64,000 nucleotides of DNA from an uncultured Clostridia bacterium. Its GTDB lineage: Bacteria > Bacillota > Clostridia > Christensenellales > Borkfalkiaceae. Positions 36,123 to 45,270 of this stretch are shown in pieces; the first letter of the stretch is position 1; every line of letters begins with the position of its first letter. The notes below the pieces were generated by a model, which was given only the letters and a program-made list of their open reading frames with translations, did not search any database and was not told the origin of the DNA. The stretch is from NCBI GenBank assembly GCA_944367535.1, contig CALVWQ010000006.1, positions 1 to 64,000 of the forward strand. The letters are read 5' to 3'. Made by a program: the position numbers and the translations under genes.

Positions 36123-36729
36123 AATCGGCAAAAGTATTGTATTTTCTCTCGTGAGTGAGCGTGGTGAATTCTTCGTGCCCGGGATATACATCGAAATCCC
36201 CGTCCAACGCAAAAAGTTTCCTGATTGAGTTTATGAGCTGACTCCGCGACCCGCTCGGAAAATCCGTCCTGCCGACCGACTCTAAAAAGAGCGTATCGCC
36301 CGTAAACAACATGTTCCCTATTAAATATGTCAAAGAGCCGTCGGTATGCCCCGGCGTTTCCAGAACCTTTATTTTAAGCCCTGCTTCTTCCACTACGTCC
36401 CCCTCTTTAAGAGTAACGTCCGCACGGCATTTTTCAAACCGCCTTCCGAAACTCGAAGCGAGATTGTCGTCGTTAAGAAGTTTTTCGGCGTCTTTTTCCC
36501 CGACATAAATCTTAGCACCGCCGTCCTGTAATTTTTTCACGTTGCCCGCATGGTCGAAATGCGCATGAGTGAGCAATACGGCGTCTATATGCAATCCGTA
36601 TCTTTCGGCAGTCCTGACGACCGCATTATAATTTTCGCCGCTGTCGATGACCACCGCCTTTCCTTCATCCCCCACAAGAAAATAGGTGTTTACCCTGAGC
36701 GGACCGCTGCTCAAATGATAAAGTTTCAT
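36115..36729 (-). CDS. Metallo-beta-lactamase-fold hydrolase (glyoxalase II-like)
   Basis: A 204-residue zinc hydrolase with HAHFDHAG (about 55-62), ETPGHTDGS (about 128-136), FTGDTLF (about 146-152) and YPGHEE (about 181-186), a complete metal site. Resembles the YqgX/GloB-like group found next to relA and hemZ in Firmicutes. Substrate unproven. Start overlaps the relA stop by one base and its end overlaps hemZ. Confidence 0.9.
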   Translation of the reverse strand: MKLYHLSSGPLRVNTYFLVGDEGKAVVIDSGENYNAVVRTAERYGLHIDAVLLTHAHFDHAGNVKKLQDGGAKIYVGEKDAEKLLNDDNLASSFGRRFEKCRADVTLKEGDVVEEAGLKIKVLETPGHTDGSLTYLIGNMLFTGDTLFLESVGRTDFPSGSRSQLINSIRKLFALDGDFDVYPGHEEFTTLTHERKYNTFADYD

Positions 36730-38858
36730 TATGTCGCCGTCCTGAACACTTCGGTTATTTTAGGGCTTTGCGACAGTTTGTTTATAAGCCTGTCGAGTTC
36801 GTCCTTGCCGTTAAGTCTTATGTGAAAATCTATTATTACCTGTTTTGTCTTGTTGTCCGTCCTGCCGTTGGTCGAGACTATTTCGAGCTTAAGTTCTGCC
36901 ACGGCAGCCGCGACTTCCGAAAGTATCTGCGCCTGAGCACTCCCTATGACCTTGATGCCCGCGTTATAGACGTTGGACACCTTATCAATCCAACTCACAT
37001 CTATTAGTCTGTCATCCTCGGCGTGTTTTAAATTAGGACAATCGGATCTGTGAACGGTAACGCCGTGTCCGCGCGAAATAAATCCGATTATGCTGTCGCC
37101 GGGCACGGGATTGCAGCAACCCGCAAAACGCACGAGTATGCCGGTCATACCCTTTACTTTTACGCTGCTCGCCTTTTCGGGCTTTACAGTATAATATTTG
37201 GTGATTTCCTGGCGCGGCTGTTTTTTGCGGTAATAGTCCACAAGTTTGACGATGACCTGATTAACGCCCACAGCGCCGTAGCCGACGGAAGCAAACATTT
37301 CTTCCTGACTGTTGAAAGACATTTTTGAAGACAGGAAAAGGAAAGATTCCTCGTTAAGCAGTTCGCCGAGAGAAAAGCCTCTGTGTTTGGCCTCTTCTTC
37401 CAACATCGACTTGCCTGTTTTTGCGTTCTCGTCCTTCATTACGCGCTTGAAAAATTGCCTTATTTTAACCCGTGCGCTGGGATTTTTGACAATTTTGAGC
37501 CAATCCCACGAAGGTCCTTTGGAGTTCTGCGAGGTTATGATTTCCACCACGTCGCCGACGGAAAGAGTGCTGTTTAACGGCACGATTTTGCCGTTAACTT
37601 TCGCGCCAACGCACTTGTTGCCGACAGCCGAGTGAATCGCGTACGCAAAGTCGATGGGCGTCGCGTCCTTCGGCAAACTGATTACGTCGCCGTTGGGCGT
37701 GAAAACGAGGACTTCCGAACTGTAAATGTCGCCTTTGAGCGAATTGAGAAATTCTTTGCTGTCCTTTAATCCTCCCTGCCATTCCATGACCTCCCTTATC
37801 CACGAAAGACGGGTGTCGAGGTCGTCTACTTCCTTTTTGTTTTCCTTATATTTCCAGTGCGCCGCGATACCGTATTCGGCGGCGTGGTTCATCTCGTAAG
37901 TTCTTATCTGAATTTCGAACACACGCCCGTAGTTAGTTACCACCGTCGTATGCAGCGAACGGTAGAGATTGGGTTTCGGAGTTGCGATATAGTCCTTTAT
38001 CCTGCCGGGGACCGGACGCCATTTGTTGTGGATTTTACCGAGTATTTCATAACACTCGTCCACCGTGCCGACTATGACGCGAATGGCGACGAGGTCATAT
38101 ATCTGGTCGAGAGTCTTTCCTTTTTCTTTCATCTTGCGGTATATGCTGTAAAGGTGCTTTCTTCTTCCGAAAACCTCACCTTTTATGTGAGATTCCGTGA
38201 GCATTTCGTTCACGTCTTCTATTACCTGCTCTACAAATCCGCCGCCCTCTTTTAATCGTTCTTCGACGTTTGTGGATATATATTCGTAAAAATCGGGTTC
38301 GAGATATTTAAGACATAAATCTTCGAGTTCACATTTTATCTGCGATATGCCCAGTCTGCCCGCGAGCGGCGCATAAATTTCAAGCGTTTCGCGCGCCATG
38401 CGTTGCTGACGTTCCACCGAGAGAAAATTAAGAGAACGCATGTTGTGCAGTCTGTCGGCGAGTTTTATGATTATGACCCTGATGTCTTTCGCCATCGCGA
38501 CAAAAAGTTTACGGAAATTTTCAGCCTGTTCCTCTTCCTGCGAAGTAAATTCGATTTTTTCGAGTTTCGTTACGCCCTGCACGAGCAACAGAACTTCTTC
38601 ACCGAACTCTTTTTTGAGGTCGCCTTCCGATACGGGCGTATCTTCTATGACGTCGTGCAGAAACGCCGCGGCGACGGTCGCCGCGTCGAGTCCGAGGTCT
38701 AAAAGTATCCCCGCGACGGTGCAAGGATGCACGAAATAATCTTCCCCCGAGGCGCGTTTCTGGTGCTCGTGGGCTTTCTTTGCGAACTCGTACGCCTTTT
38801 CGCAGAGTTCGAGTTCTTTTCCCGTATATGTTGTTTCGAGTCTTTCGTAGACCGTCAT
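36729..38858 (-). CDS. relA: Bifunctional (p)ppGpp synthetase/hydrolase
   Basis: A 709-residue RelA/SpoT homologue (Rel) controlling the stringent response. HD hydrolase domain at about 45-155 with FLHDVIEDT; synthetase domain at about 235-350 including GRRKHLYSIYRKM; TGS domain about 390-455 starting VFTPNGDVISLP; zinc-finger/helical region with CCNPVPGD; ACT domain about 635-709. Both hydrolase and synthetase motifs appear intact, so it is the bifunctional Rel type. It starts in a 4-base overlap with recJ. Confidence 0.96.
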   Translation of the reverse strand: MTVYERLETTYTGKELELCEKAYEFAKKAHEHQKRASGEDYFVHPCTVAGILLDLGLDAATVAAAFLHDVIEDTPVSEGDLKKEFGEEVLLLVQGVTKLEKIEFTSQEEEQAENFRKLFVAMAKDIRVIIIKLADRLHNMRSLNFLSVERQQRMARETLEIYAPLAGRLGISQIKCELEDLCLKYLEPDFYEYISTNVEERLKEGGGFVEQVIEDVNEMLTESHIKGEVFGRRKHLYSIYRKMKEKGKTLDQIYDLVAIRVIVGTVDECYEILGKIHNKWRPVPGRIKDYIATPKPNLYRSLHTTVVTNYGRVFEIQIRTYEMNHAAEYGIAAHWKYKENKKEVDDLDTRLSWIREVMEWQGGLKDSKEFLNSLKGDIYSSEVLVFTPNGDVISLPKDATPIDFAYAIHSAVGNKCVGAKVNGKIVPLNSTLSVGDVVEIITSQNSKGPSWDWLKIVKNPSARVKIRQFFKRVMKDENAKTGKSMLEEEAKHRGFSLGELLNEESFLFLSSKMSFNSQEEMFASVGYGAVGVNQVIVKLVDYYRKKQPRQEITKYYTVKPEKASSVKVKGMTGILVRFAGCCNPVPGDSIIGFISRGHGVTVHRSDCPNLKHAEDDRLIDVSWIDKVSNVYNAGIKVIGSAQAQILSEVAAAVAELKLEIVSTNGRTDNKTKQVIIDFHIRLNGKDELDRLINKLSQSPKITEVFRTAT

Positions 38859-41143
38859 TGCAACTCCTCCCTGACCGCGCGGTAAATAGCCGAATTGTCA
38901 AGCGAACTTTTAACGAGCGGGTCAAACCGCAGTCTTCCGTCTTTTATGCGGAATATGCCGAGTTCTAAAAACACCTCGGCGGAAAACACAAACTGTTCGG
39001 CGGTAAAATCGGGCGCATAAGCGCAGAACGCGCGCGCCGAATCATAAAATTCCCTGCCGTCTATATTCAGCATATACGAAAAGACGGCGGCAAAATCCTC
39101 TCTCCCGACCGAAAGATTTTCAAGAAAACTCTTGCCCGAAAGCCCGCCGTAAAACACCTGTTGCGCTGCGGCGGAAACAGTCCGCAAGGGTAAATCTATA
39201 TATATTACGCGTGAATATTCCCCGCTTATCTCTTTCGGGGAAACGAGTATACAGTCGGAACACACGCGCGGCGGAACCGTAAACATATATATTTCCGCCT
39301 TTTCATGATTTTCTATATATTTTATGTTTTCGGGTTCTGAAACGGCATAAACCGTGCCGAATCCCTGCTTAAACACGACTTTTTCACCCTGCAACCGTAC
39401 TTTCGGAGGACGCTCGCCGGAAAGAATTTTAAGAAGTTCGTTTCGGACTATAAATGGTTTTACCGATTTAAAATCACCGTAATCGGGTATGACGTTTCTG
39501 ACTATTCCCTTAAATGATTCTTTGCCGTTAAAAACCGAATAACTGATATCGAACACCACCGTTTTTTTGACGGGCAACGCCAAAACCTCGGAATCAGCCT
39601 CGCCTGCGAAGTCGAGCATTTCCGCCTCGGGCAGCGAAAAAGAATAATGCACCGATCCCGTTTTTATAGGCAGCGCTTTTATCTCGTGCTCCGTCTCCGC
39701 GGTAAAAAGCGGACGCCTGTTGCCCTGTCCGAAAGGTTCTAGCATATCCGTTTCGCGCGCAAAACGCAAACTTATTTTATCTTCGCATTTCCAATCTGCA
39801 AAAATCGTTTTTTCGCATACCGTTTCAACTCCGAGATTTTTCACATATTCGCAAAGCGCGCGGCGCAAAGCGCCGAAATTTTCGGTGCTGACCGAAACGC
39901 CCGCCGCCTGCGAATGTCCTCCGAAGCCCGAAAGCAAACCGCTCGCCGCGACCAGGGCGTCATAAATATTTATTTCCGGCACACTGCGTGCAGACCCTTT
40001 AAGTCCTCCGTCCACGCCGGCAAATACTATGACCGGCCGCGCATAGTCTTCGACAAGCCGAGCCGCGACTATACCGATAAATCCCGTTTTCCAATCCTTG
40101 TCTGCCACGAGAATTACTTCATCTTCCGAAAGTTTTTCCTCTCTTATTTTCTGTTTTGCGCTTCTGTAAATTTCGTCGCACTCGCTCTGACGCGCAATGT
40201 TATATTTTCCGAGTTTTACGCAACAGTCAAAAACCTCGTTGTCGGAATCGGAAATAAAAGCTTTGAGAGCGGTGGCGGCGTCCCCCATTCTGCCGCCCGC
40301 GTTTATGCGCGGCGCAATCTGGAAAGCGAGTGTCTGCGCGGTAACCTTTTTAGCGGAATTGTCGCCTAAAAGATACCTAAAAGGTCTTCTCGCACGCGGC
40401 GAATTGATAATCTTTAACCCTTCCGCGACAATGCACCTGTTTTCGTCAACGATTTCCATACTGTCTGCCACTGTCGCGAGCGCCGCCAAATCAAGGCATA
40501 CGTCTGCCCCGTCGCCTATCAGCGCCTGACCGAGTTTATAGGCGACCCCCGCGCCGCAAAGACCGTCAAACGGATATTCCTGCCCCTTGATTTTAGGGTT
40601 AACGGTTATTGCGTCCGGAAGAATCTCGGGAGGCTCGTGATGGTCGGTTACGATGACGTCTATACCGTAAGATTTTAAAACCTCTATCTTGTCCGCGTCT
40701 GATATTCCGCAGTCAACGGTAATGAGCACATCTATCTTTTTTTCGTTATGTAATTTTTCGACTATCTGTAAATTTAGTCCATATCCGTCGTCGCGTTCGG
40801 GTATTGCTACCTTCGCGTTTAACCCGTAATCCGCAAGACAGAAAAACATTATACTCGCCGCACATATTCCGTCTGCGTCGTAATCGCCGAAAATAAGGAC
40901 ATTTTCACCCTTTTTTCTTGCCTCGCGAAGTCTGTCCGCCGCGGCCGATATGCCGCCGAGAAGAAAGGGATTATATATACCGCTCTTGTCGGGGTTTATA
41001 AATTTTTTTATTTTATCTTCAGTATCTATTCCACGACAAAAAAGAAGCCTTGCGGTATCATAAGTAATACCGCAATTTTCCGCCGCGACCTGCGCGGCGG
41101 CGCGCTCCTTGCCGCCGAGTGTTTTCCCGTAAACTATTTTCAT
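38855..41143 (-). CDS. recJ: Single-stranded-DNA exonuclease RecJ, long form
   Basis: A 762-residue 5'-3' ssDNA exonuclease used in recombination and mismatch repair. DHH-family motifs: DYDADGICAASI (about 84-95), ITVDCGISD, VTDHHEPPE (about 159-167), and GGHSQAAG (about 408-415). The first roughly 550 residues match classical RecJ; the remaining 200 form the extension seen in Gram-positive long RecJ. First gene of the recJ-relA-MBL-hemZ operon, which follows secDF. Confidence 0.93.
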   Translation of the reverse strand: MKIVYGKTLGGKERAAAQVAAENCGITYDTARLLFCRGIDTEDKIKKFINPDKSGIYNPFLLGGISAAADRLREARKKGENVLIFGDYDADGICAASIMFFCLADYGLNAKVAIPERDDGYGLNLQIVEKLHNEKKIDVLITVDCGISDADKIEVLKSYGIDVIVTDHHEPPEILPDAITVNPKIKGQEYPFDGLCGAGVAYKLGQALIGDGADVCLDLAALATVADSMEIVDENRCIVAEGLKIINSPRARRPFRYLLGDNSAKKVTAQTLAFQIAPRINAGGRMGDAATALKAFISDSDNEVFDCCVKLGKYNIARQSECDEIYRSAKQKIREEKLSEDEVILVADKDWKTGFIGIVAARLVEDYARPVIVFAGVDGGLKGSARSVPEINIYDALVAASGLLSGFGGHSQAAGVSVSTENFGALRRALCEYVKNLGVETVCEKTIFADWKCEDKISLRFARETDMLEPFGQGNRRPLFTAETEHEIKALPIKTGSVHYSFSLPEAEMLDFAGEADSEVLALPVKKTVVFDISYSVFNGKESFKGIVRNVIPDYGDFKSVKPFIVRNELLKILSGERPPKVRLQGEKVVFKQGFGTVYAVSEPENIKYIENHEKAEIYMFTVPPRVCSDCILVSPKEISGEYSRVIYIDLPLRTVSAAAQQVFYGGLSGKSFLENLSVGREDFAAVFSYMLNIDGREFYDSARAFCAYAPDFTAEQFVFSAEVFLELGIFRIKDGRLRFDPLVKSSLDNSAIYRAVREELQ

Positions 41144-41283
41144 AATCCCAACAAAAATTTCAGTATTGTCTTTTTAAATTAAAATATTTTCAGTCAGCAT
41201 CGATATGTTTCCCGATGCAGTCGGAAAACAAGCATTTCATCAGCCTGCCGAAATAGAAATATTTTCCGTTTTTTAAACAGAAT

Positions 41284-41306
41284 AAGGCGGAAAATATTCC
41301 CGCCTT
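41284..41306 (-). terminator. Weak terminator after secF
   Basis: AAGGCGG (41284-41290) pairs with CCGCCTT (41300-41306) on either side of a nine-base loop; a moderate T-rich run follows on the minus strand. It separates secDF from recJ. Confidence 0.55.
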
Positions 41307-41335
41307 ACGCCTTACAAGATATTAAACGGAGGCGT

Positions 41336-42253
41336 TTATTTTTTTGCCTTTCCGCCCCTCACGGCAGCCCACAGCATAGGCGCGAAAACCGCCGCCGAAA
41401 CATACGCGCTTAACGTCGCGAGAAGTATCTGCGCACCTGCAAACATAAAGTAGTAAGAGGTTAAGAAACCGCAGACCGCGAGAGCAACGAAAGCGACTGC
41501 CGCGCCGAACAACATGAAATTAAGCCTGGCAATGCTCATTTTCAATCCCTTACTCGCTATTTCCGACGACGTGAGTTTCTGCTCCGAAACTATACGCTCG
41601 TTTTCTCTGCACCTGTTAGAGATAACTATCGAAAGCGCCGCGCCGAGAGCGATTGCCGCCGAACAGGTTACTGCAAAGAAAGGACTCTCGGGTATTCTTA
41701 AAATCGCCATGAGAGAAATAAAAATCACCGCAGAAGCAACCGCCGAACATAATGCGGCGACGCCGCCCGCGACCTTTTCGGATATGAGAGAATAAATAAA
41801 TATCAGCACCACGGCGATTCCCAAAGCAAGCAACAGATAAAGGAAATCCTCGGTACGGTCGCCCGAATTCATTTCATAAACCTTTACAGAGCCTTCTAGA
41901 TTGGAAAACTCCGAAGCGGCAACGGCGCTATCGACCGCGCTTAAAAGATCCGCCTCTTTCAGGTCGCCGAGAGAAGACAATTTATAGACATAGACTGCGC
42001 CGTCGTCAAGCGTCTGAGTCGCAAAATAAGAAACCTTGACCCCGACCGACGTAAAATAATCACGCGCGGCCTTATCTACGACCTCGGCAGAACCGTCTAT
42101 GTTCTGGTCGATTCCGACCTGAACCTCGTAACTCTTCTTATAATCCGCGGTGTTATTCAGACCGAGCAATCCGAGCATAACCATGCCCGCGACAACGACC
42201 GCAAGTATCAATATAACTATTATTTTGGATTTACGGGAAATAACGCTACTCAT
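41336..42253 (-). CDS. secF: Protein translocase subunit SecF (divergent)
   Basis: A 305-residue membrane protein that, with SecD, uses the proton gradient to assist late stages of Sec export. One N-terminal helix (about 12-32), an extracytoplasmic P1-like domain (about 40-130), then five helices in the RND-like core. Many canonical SecF signatures are weak, so the call leans on gene order and topology. ATG 42253 is favoured by GGAGG seven bases upstream; a TTG at 42259 overlaps the secD stop. Confidence 0.8.
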   Translation of the reverse strand: MSSVISRKSKIIVILILAVVVAGMVMLGLLGLNNTADYKKSYEVQVGIDQNIDGSAEVVDKAARDYFTSVGVKVSYFATQTLDDGAVYVYKLSSLGDLKEADLLSAVDSAVAASEFSNLEGSVKVYEMNSGDRTEDFLYLLLALGIAVVLIFIYSLISEKVAGGVAALCSAVASAVIFISLMAILRIPESPFFAVTCSAAIALGAALSIVISNRCRENERIVSEQKLTSSEIASKGLKMSIARLNFMLFGAAVAFVALAVCGFLTSYYFMFAGAQILLATLSAYVSAAVFAPMLWAAVRGGKAKK

Positions 42254-42255
42254 AA

Positions 42256-43584
42256 TCAAGCCTCCGCCCTTTTCAGTTTAAGGAAATTTTCTTTATATCC
42301 CGCTATGGGAAGAATAAGCGCGGCAAACATTCTTGCAAACAGCATGTCCGAAATAAACGAAACGATAACGCCTATTCCGAAAGTAACGGCAAAACCTTTG
42401 AGCGTGCCCGACGCGAAAAGGAACAGTAAGAGCGCAACCAAACCGCTTACGATTGCAATACCTAGTACGGGCATGACCGAACGGCGGAAACCGTTATTGA
42501 CCGCGGTCTTTACCATTTTCCCGCTCGAATATTCTTCGGAAATCCTCTTTGCGGTAATCATGAGCCCGTCGGCGGTAAGAACCGTCGCGAGTATTATTCC
42601 GAGCACTCCGCCGAGCGAAAGTTTGACGCCGGGCACCGCGATGAGCATGAGAGTAAGCGCAAGCAGTGAAAGTATCATGGTCAGCCCCGATATGAAACCG
42701 TAGCCCTTATAGAGTACGAAAAACGCTATTATAAAGAGCACCGCGACGGCGAGCACCGCGATTAAAGAGACGAGCGCGGTATATTCGCCGTAAGGCGCGG
42801 AAACCGTCATGGGATCGGAAACCTCGTAACGATAAGGAAGTCCGCCCGAATTTATCTGCAACGCGGCCTGTTTTGCACCGCTCTCGCTCGAAACATAAAG
42901 TCCCAAAGATTTATTGACAAAATAAGAGGCCGATAGCGCATCGCTGCCGGACATAAGCGTGGTTTCGCCGAGCATTATTTTAAGGTAGAAAGTGCCTGCG
43001 TTAATCTGCGCCATTATCTCATCATAAGCATAGTCGGTAAACGTGATATTTACCTGATAATAAGTCGTATCATCGGTACCTGAAACCACACCGCCGTATT
43101 TTGCCTCTTTTATAACCTGTCCGTCAGTGAGAATTTCATCGGTGGGGTCCGCTTCCGTGCCGCCGTAAAAGGAAAGTTCTCCGTAAGCCGCCACGACCGC
43201 CATATCGGCGGCAAGCGTCGTCGTATCCTGTTCGCCGTAATCATTGGTTTCGGCGCGCAACTCGATTCTTATATCGTAATCCTCGACGGCTTCGTCGGTA
43301 TCTTTTAAAGCCTTAACCGAAAACGTCTGATACCCGAGCGCTTCGAGTCTGTAACTGAGCGTCTCGATGACTTCGTCTATATCTTCCACTTCTTCGACGT
43401 TGTCTTTTGCGAGTGTGAGATTATACGCCGTTCCGCCCGCCATATCGTAATCGAGTTCGATAGCTCCCAGTACGCCGTTGTAATTTTTCACGCCGACGGG
43501 GAAGCGCACAAACGTCATCACGACGAGAAACGCCATAATCAAGCATATCAATGAAAGTAACGTAATCGCCTTTCCTTTCTTCAT
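42256..43584 (-). CDS. secD: Protein translocase subunit SecD
   Basis: A 442-residue membrane protein of the SecDF export motor. One N-terminal helix, then a large extracytoplasmic domain with the SecD-type DYDMAGGTAYNL (about 45-56) and a P1 head, then six helices starting about 265. GGVLGIILATVLTADGLMI corresponds to the conserved helix-4 region. Slightly short for SecD and lacking the longest head insertion. GGAGG precedes the ATG. secF follows without a gap. Confidence 0.88.
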   Translation of the reverse strand: MKKGKAITLLSLICLIMAFLVVMTFVRFPVGVKNYNGVLGAIELDYDMAGGTAYNLTLAKDNVEEVEDIDEVIETLSYRLEALGYQTFSVKALKDTDEAVEDYDIRIELRAETNDYGEQDTTTLAADMAVVAAYGELSFYGGTEADPTDEILTDGQVIKEAKYGGVVSGTDDTTYYQVNITFTDYAYDEIMAQINAGTFYLKIMLGETTLMSGSDALSASYFVNKSLGLYVSSESGAKQAALQINSGGLPYRYEVSDPMTVSAPYGEYTALVSLIAVLAVAVLFIIAFFVLYKGYGFISGLTMILSLLALTLMLIAVPGVKLSLGGVLGIILATVLTADGLMITAKRISEEYSSGKMVKTAVNNGFRRSVMPVLGIAIVSGLVALLLFLFASGTLKGFAVTFGIGVIVSFISDMLFARMFAALILPIAGYKENFLKLKRAEA

Positions 43585-43780
43585 CTTTGCCTCCGTGCGG
43601 AAACATATCGTATCCGCAATTTTTAAAACAAGCCTGTTTAAAATTATATAACATCCGACCCGTTCGGGTCAAACATATTTTCCATTATTTTGAAAATAAA
43701 CGCGCCACAAACGACTAAAATGCCGCTCGGCCCGCATTTTACGCCGATTTTCCGCTCCAAACGCGCTTTACAAAAAAAAT

Positions 43781-44893
43781 CTAACCGCCGAAGAATATCC
43801 AGATAAGCGCGGCAAGTATTCCCAACCCGAGAATAACCGTTCCTGCTATTTTAAAGACAGAAAGCGGAGTTTTTCCCCATACTTTACCCGTTTCGCCGTT
43901 CACATAGTAATTATAAACTTTCTTGTTATAATTATAATTTCCGACGTACACGGGCAGCATTATGTATTTATAAGTTACTCTGTCGTGCCTTGTGGAGACG
44001 TTGAAATAGGCTATCCTGTCATAAGTATAGCGAGAAAGTATGCGTCTTTCAATCTCCTTGTCAATCATGGACTTGGCGTTCCCCCAGCATTCGGTTATGT
44101 CCCTGTCGTAATGATACGCCATAAACCCGAGCAGGAATTCCTCCTCATATACCCTGCCCTTATCCGTGCCGTACGGCATGATTTTGGTAAGTTTTTTCTG
44201 GTCGAGTTTAGTGCCTGCCGTAACGAGAACGTCGTCGAAAGCGTCAAAATAACTGCCGCTTATGTTCTGCCATACCACATAGGTTTCCACCCTGCGGTTC
44301 TTGCCCGAGCCGCGAACACGGGTATGCGTCTGACCTATGCGCCCCGAATACACGGAGGAAGTATAGCTGTCAAACGTAAAGCAAGGTGTATATACGCCCT
44401 TTACGCTGTCAGTGTCGATTTTCTTTTTAAATTTTCTCGGCGCGTAAAAACGGCGTTTTGCCCACTTCTTAGAAAAATCGACCGCCTCGTCGCCGCTTAT
44501 TGAAAACGGAATAAGCGCGTTGGGTTTAAGCCCCGCAAGTTCCTCCGATTTACGGACATGCGCAGTCCCGCAGAAAGGACAGATTTTAGCGGTCTCTCCG
44601 CGCGAAAGCACGACTTTCGCGCCGCAGTTATCGCACGAAAAGACTGCCGCTTCTTCCTCGCGCCAGCAATCTCCTTTGCCGAACGCGTCCGAAAGCGACC
44701 GCTCCTCCGCCACCGCGTCTGTTACAAACTCTTTCTTTGTCCCGCAATGATGACAAAGAAGGCACTGCGATTCGGCGTCGAACACCATATTCGAACCGCA
44801 CCCCGGGCATTTCGCCGTTTCGGTGTCGGTCTTTTTGCCCTCGCCGCGCGAAACGTCTATTTCCGCGCCTTGTTCGTCTATGAAACTGCCCAT
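43781..44893 (-). CDS. Membrane-anchored protein with two zinc ribbons
   Basis: A 370-residue protein of unknown function. Two CxxC...CxxC ribbons are present: Cys29/32 with Cys47/50, and Cys87/90 with Cys105/108, of the TFIIB-type. The middle (about 130-340) is a folded domain rich in Tyr and Lys, and a single C-terminal helix (about 347-368) ends the protein, indicating a tail anchor. It starts one base after the DUF1858 gene, so the pair is an operon. Nucleic-acid or protein binding at the membrane is possible but unproven. Confidence 0.65.
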   Translation of the reverse strand: MGSFIDEQGAEIDVSRGEGKKTDTETAKCPGCGSNMVFDAESQCLLCHHCGTKKEFVTDAVAEERSLSDAFGKGDCWREEEAAVFSCDNCGAKVVLSRGETAKICPFCGTAHVRKSEELAGLKPNALIPFSISGDEAVDFSKKWAKRRFYAPRKFKKKIDTDSVKGVYTPCFTFDSYTSSVYSGRIGQTHTRVRGSGKNRRVETYVVWQNISGSYFDAFDDVLVTAGTKLDQKKLTKIMPYGTDKGRVYEEEFLLGFMAYHYDRDITECWGNAKSMIDKEIERRILSRYTYDRIAYFNVSTRHDRVTYKYIMLPVYVGNYNYNKKVYNYYVNGETGKVWGKTPLSVFKIAGTVILGLGILAALIWIFFGG

Positions 44894-44894
44894 C

Positions 44895-45089
44895 TTATTC
44901 GGCGTTCAATTCTTTGAGCATCTTTTCAAGGTCGGCACCGTGAACGTCTGCAGCTTCGCCCACTGTTTCACCGTGAGCAAGCGCGCACCCGAGACAGTGC
45001 ATTCCGTAGTTCATGAGTATTTCACCCGCTTTGGGATTGATTTGGATAGCCTCGAAAATCGTCGTGTTTTCGGTAATTTTAGCCGCCAT
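44895..45089 (-). CDS. DUF1858-family small protein
   Basis: A 64-residue protein with the DUF1858 layout: TTIFEAIQINPKAGEILMNYGM, then HCLGC (Cys32 and Cys35), then a short helix. The family appears near hybrid-cluster or ScdA-like redox proteins and may bind a metal or switch a disulphide; its role is unknown. GGAGAT lies before ATG 45089. Its promoter overlaps a hairpin (see the regulatory entry). Confidence 0.82.
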   Translation of the reverse strand: MAAKITENTTIFEAIQINPKAGEILMNYGMHCLGCALAHGETVGEAADVHGADLEKMLKELNAE

Positions 45090-45122
45090 TTTTTTATCTC
45101 CTTTTTATCGAACATCTGCCGC

Positions 45123-45185
45123 AAAAAAACGGCAAAACTCTTTGTTTTACCGTTTTATTATATAATTATTTTCTCTATAAGTCAA
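45123..45185 (-). promoter_or_regulatory. Promoter overlapping an intrinsic-terminator hairpin upstream of the DUF1858 gene
   Basis: TTGACT (45180-45185 complement), 17 bases, TATAAT (45157-45162 complement). The predicted start near 45150 lies inside the hairpin AACGGTAAAAC/GTTTTGCCGTT (45128-45154), which is followed by seven T. The same hairpin can terminate the upstream BY-kinase transcript and form a 5' stem-loop on the new one. Confidence 0.65.
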
Positions 45186-45270
45186 TTGTATTAAATAATT
45201 TTTATCGATTTAATGCGCTTTAAACGCCTAAACGCTTTTCAGCCACGACGCGACCGCCGTTAAAGTCCGG

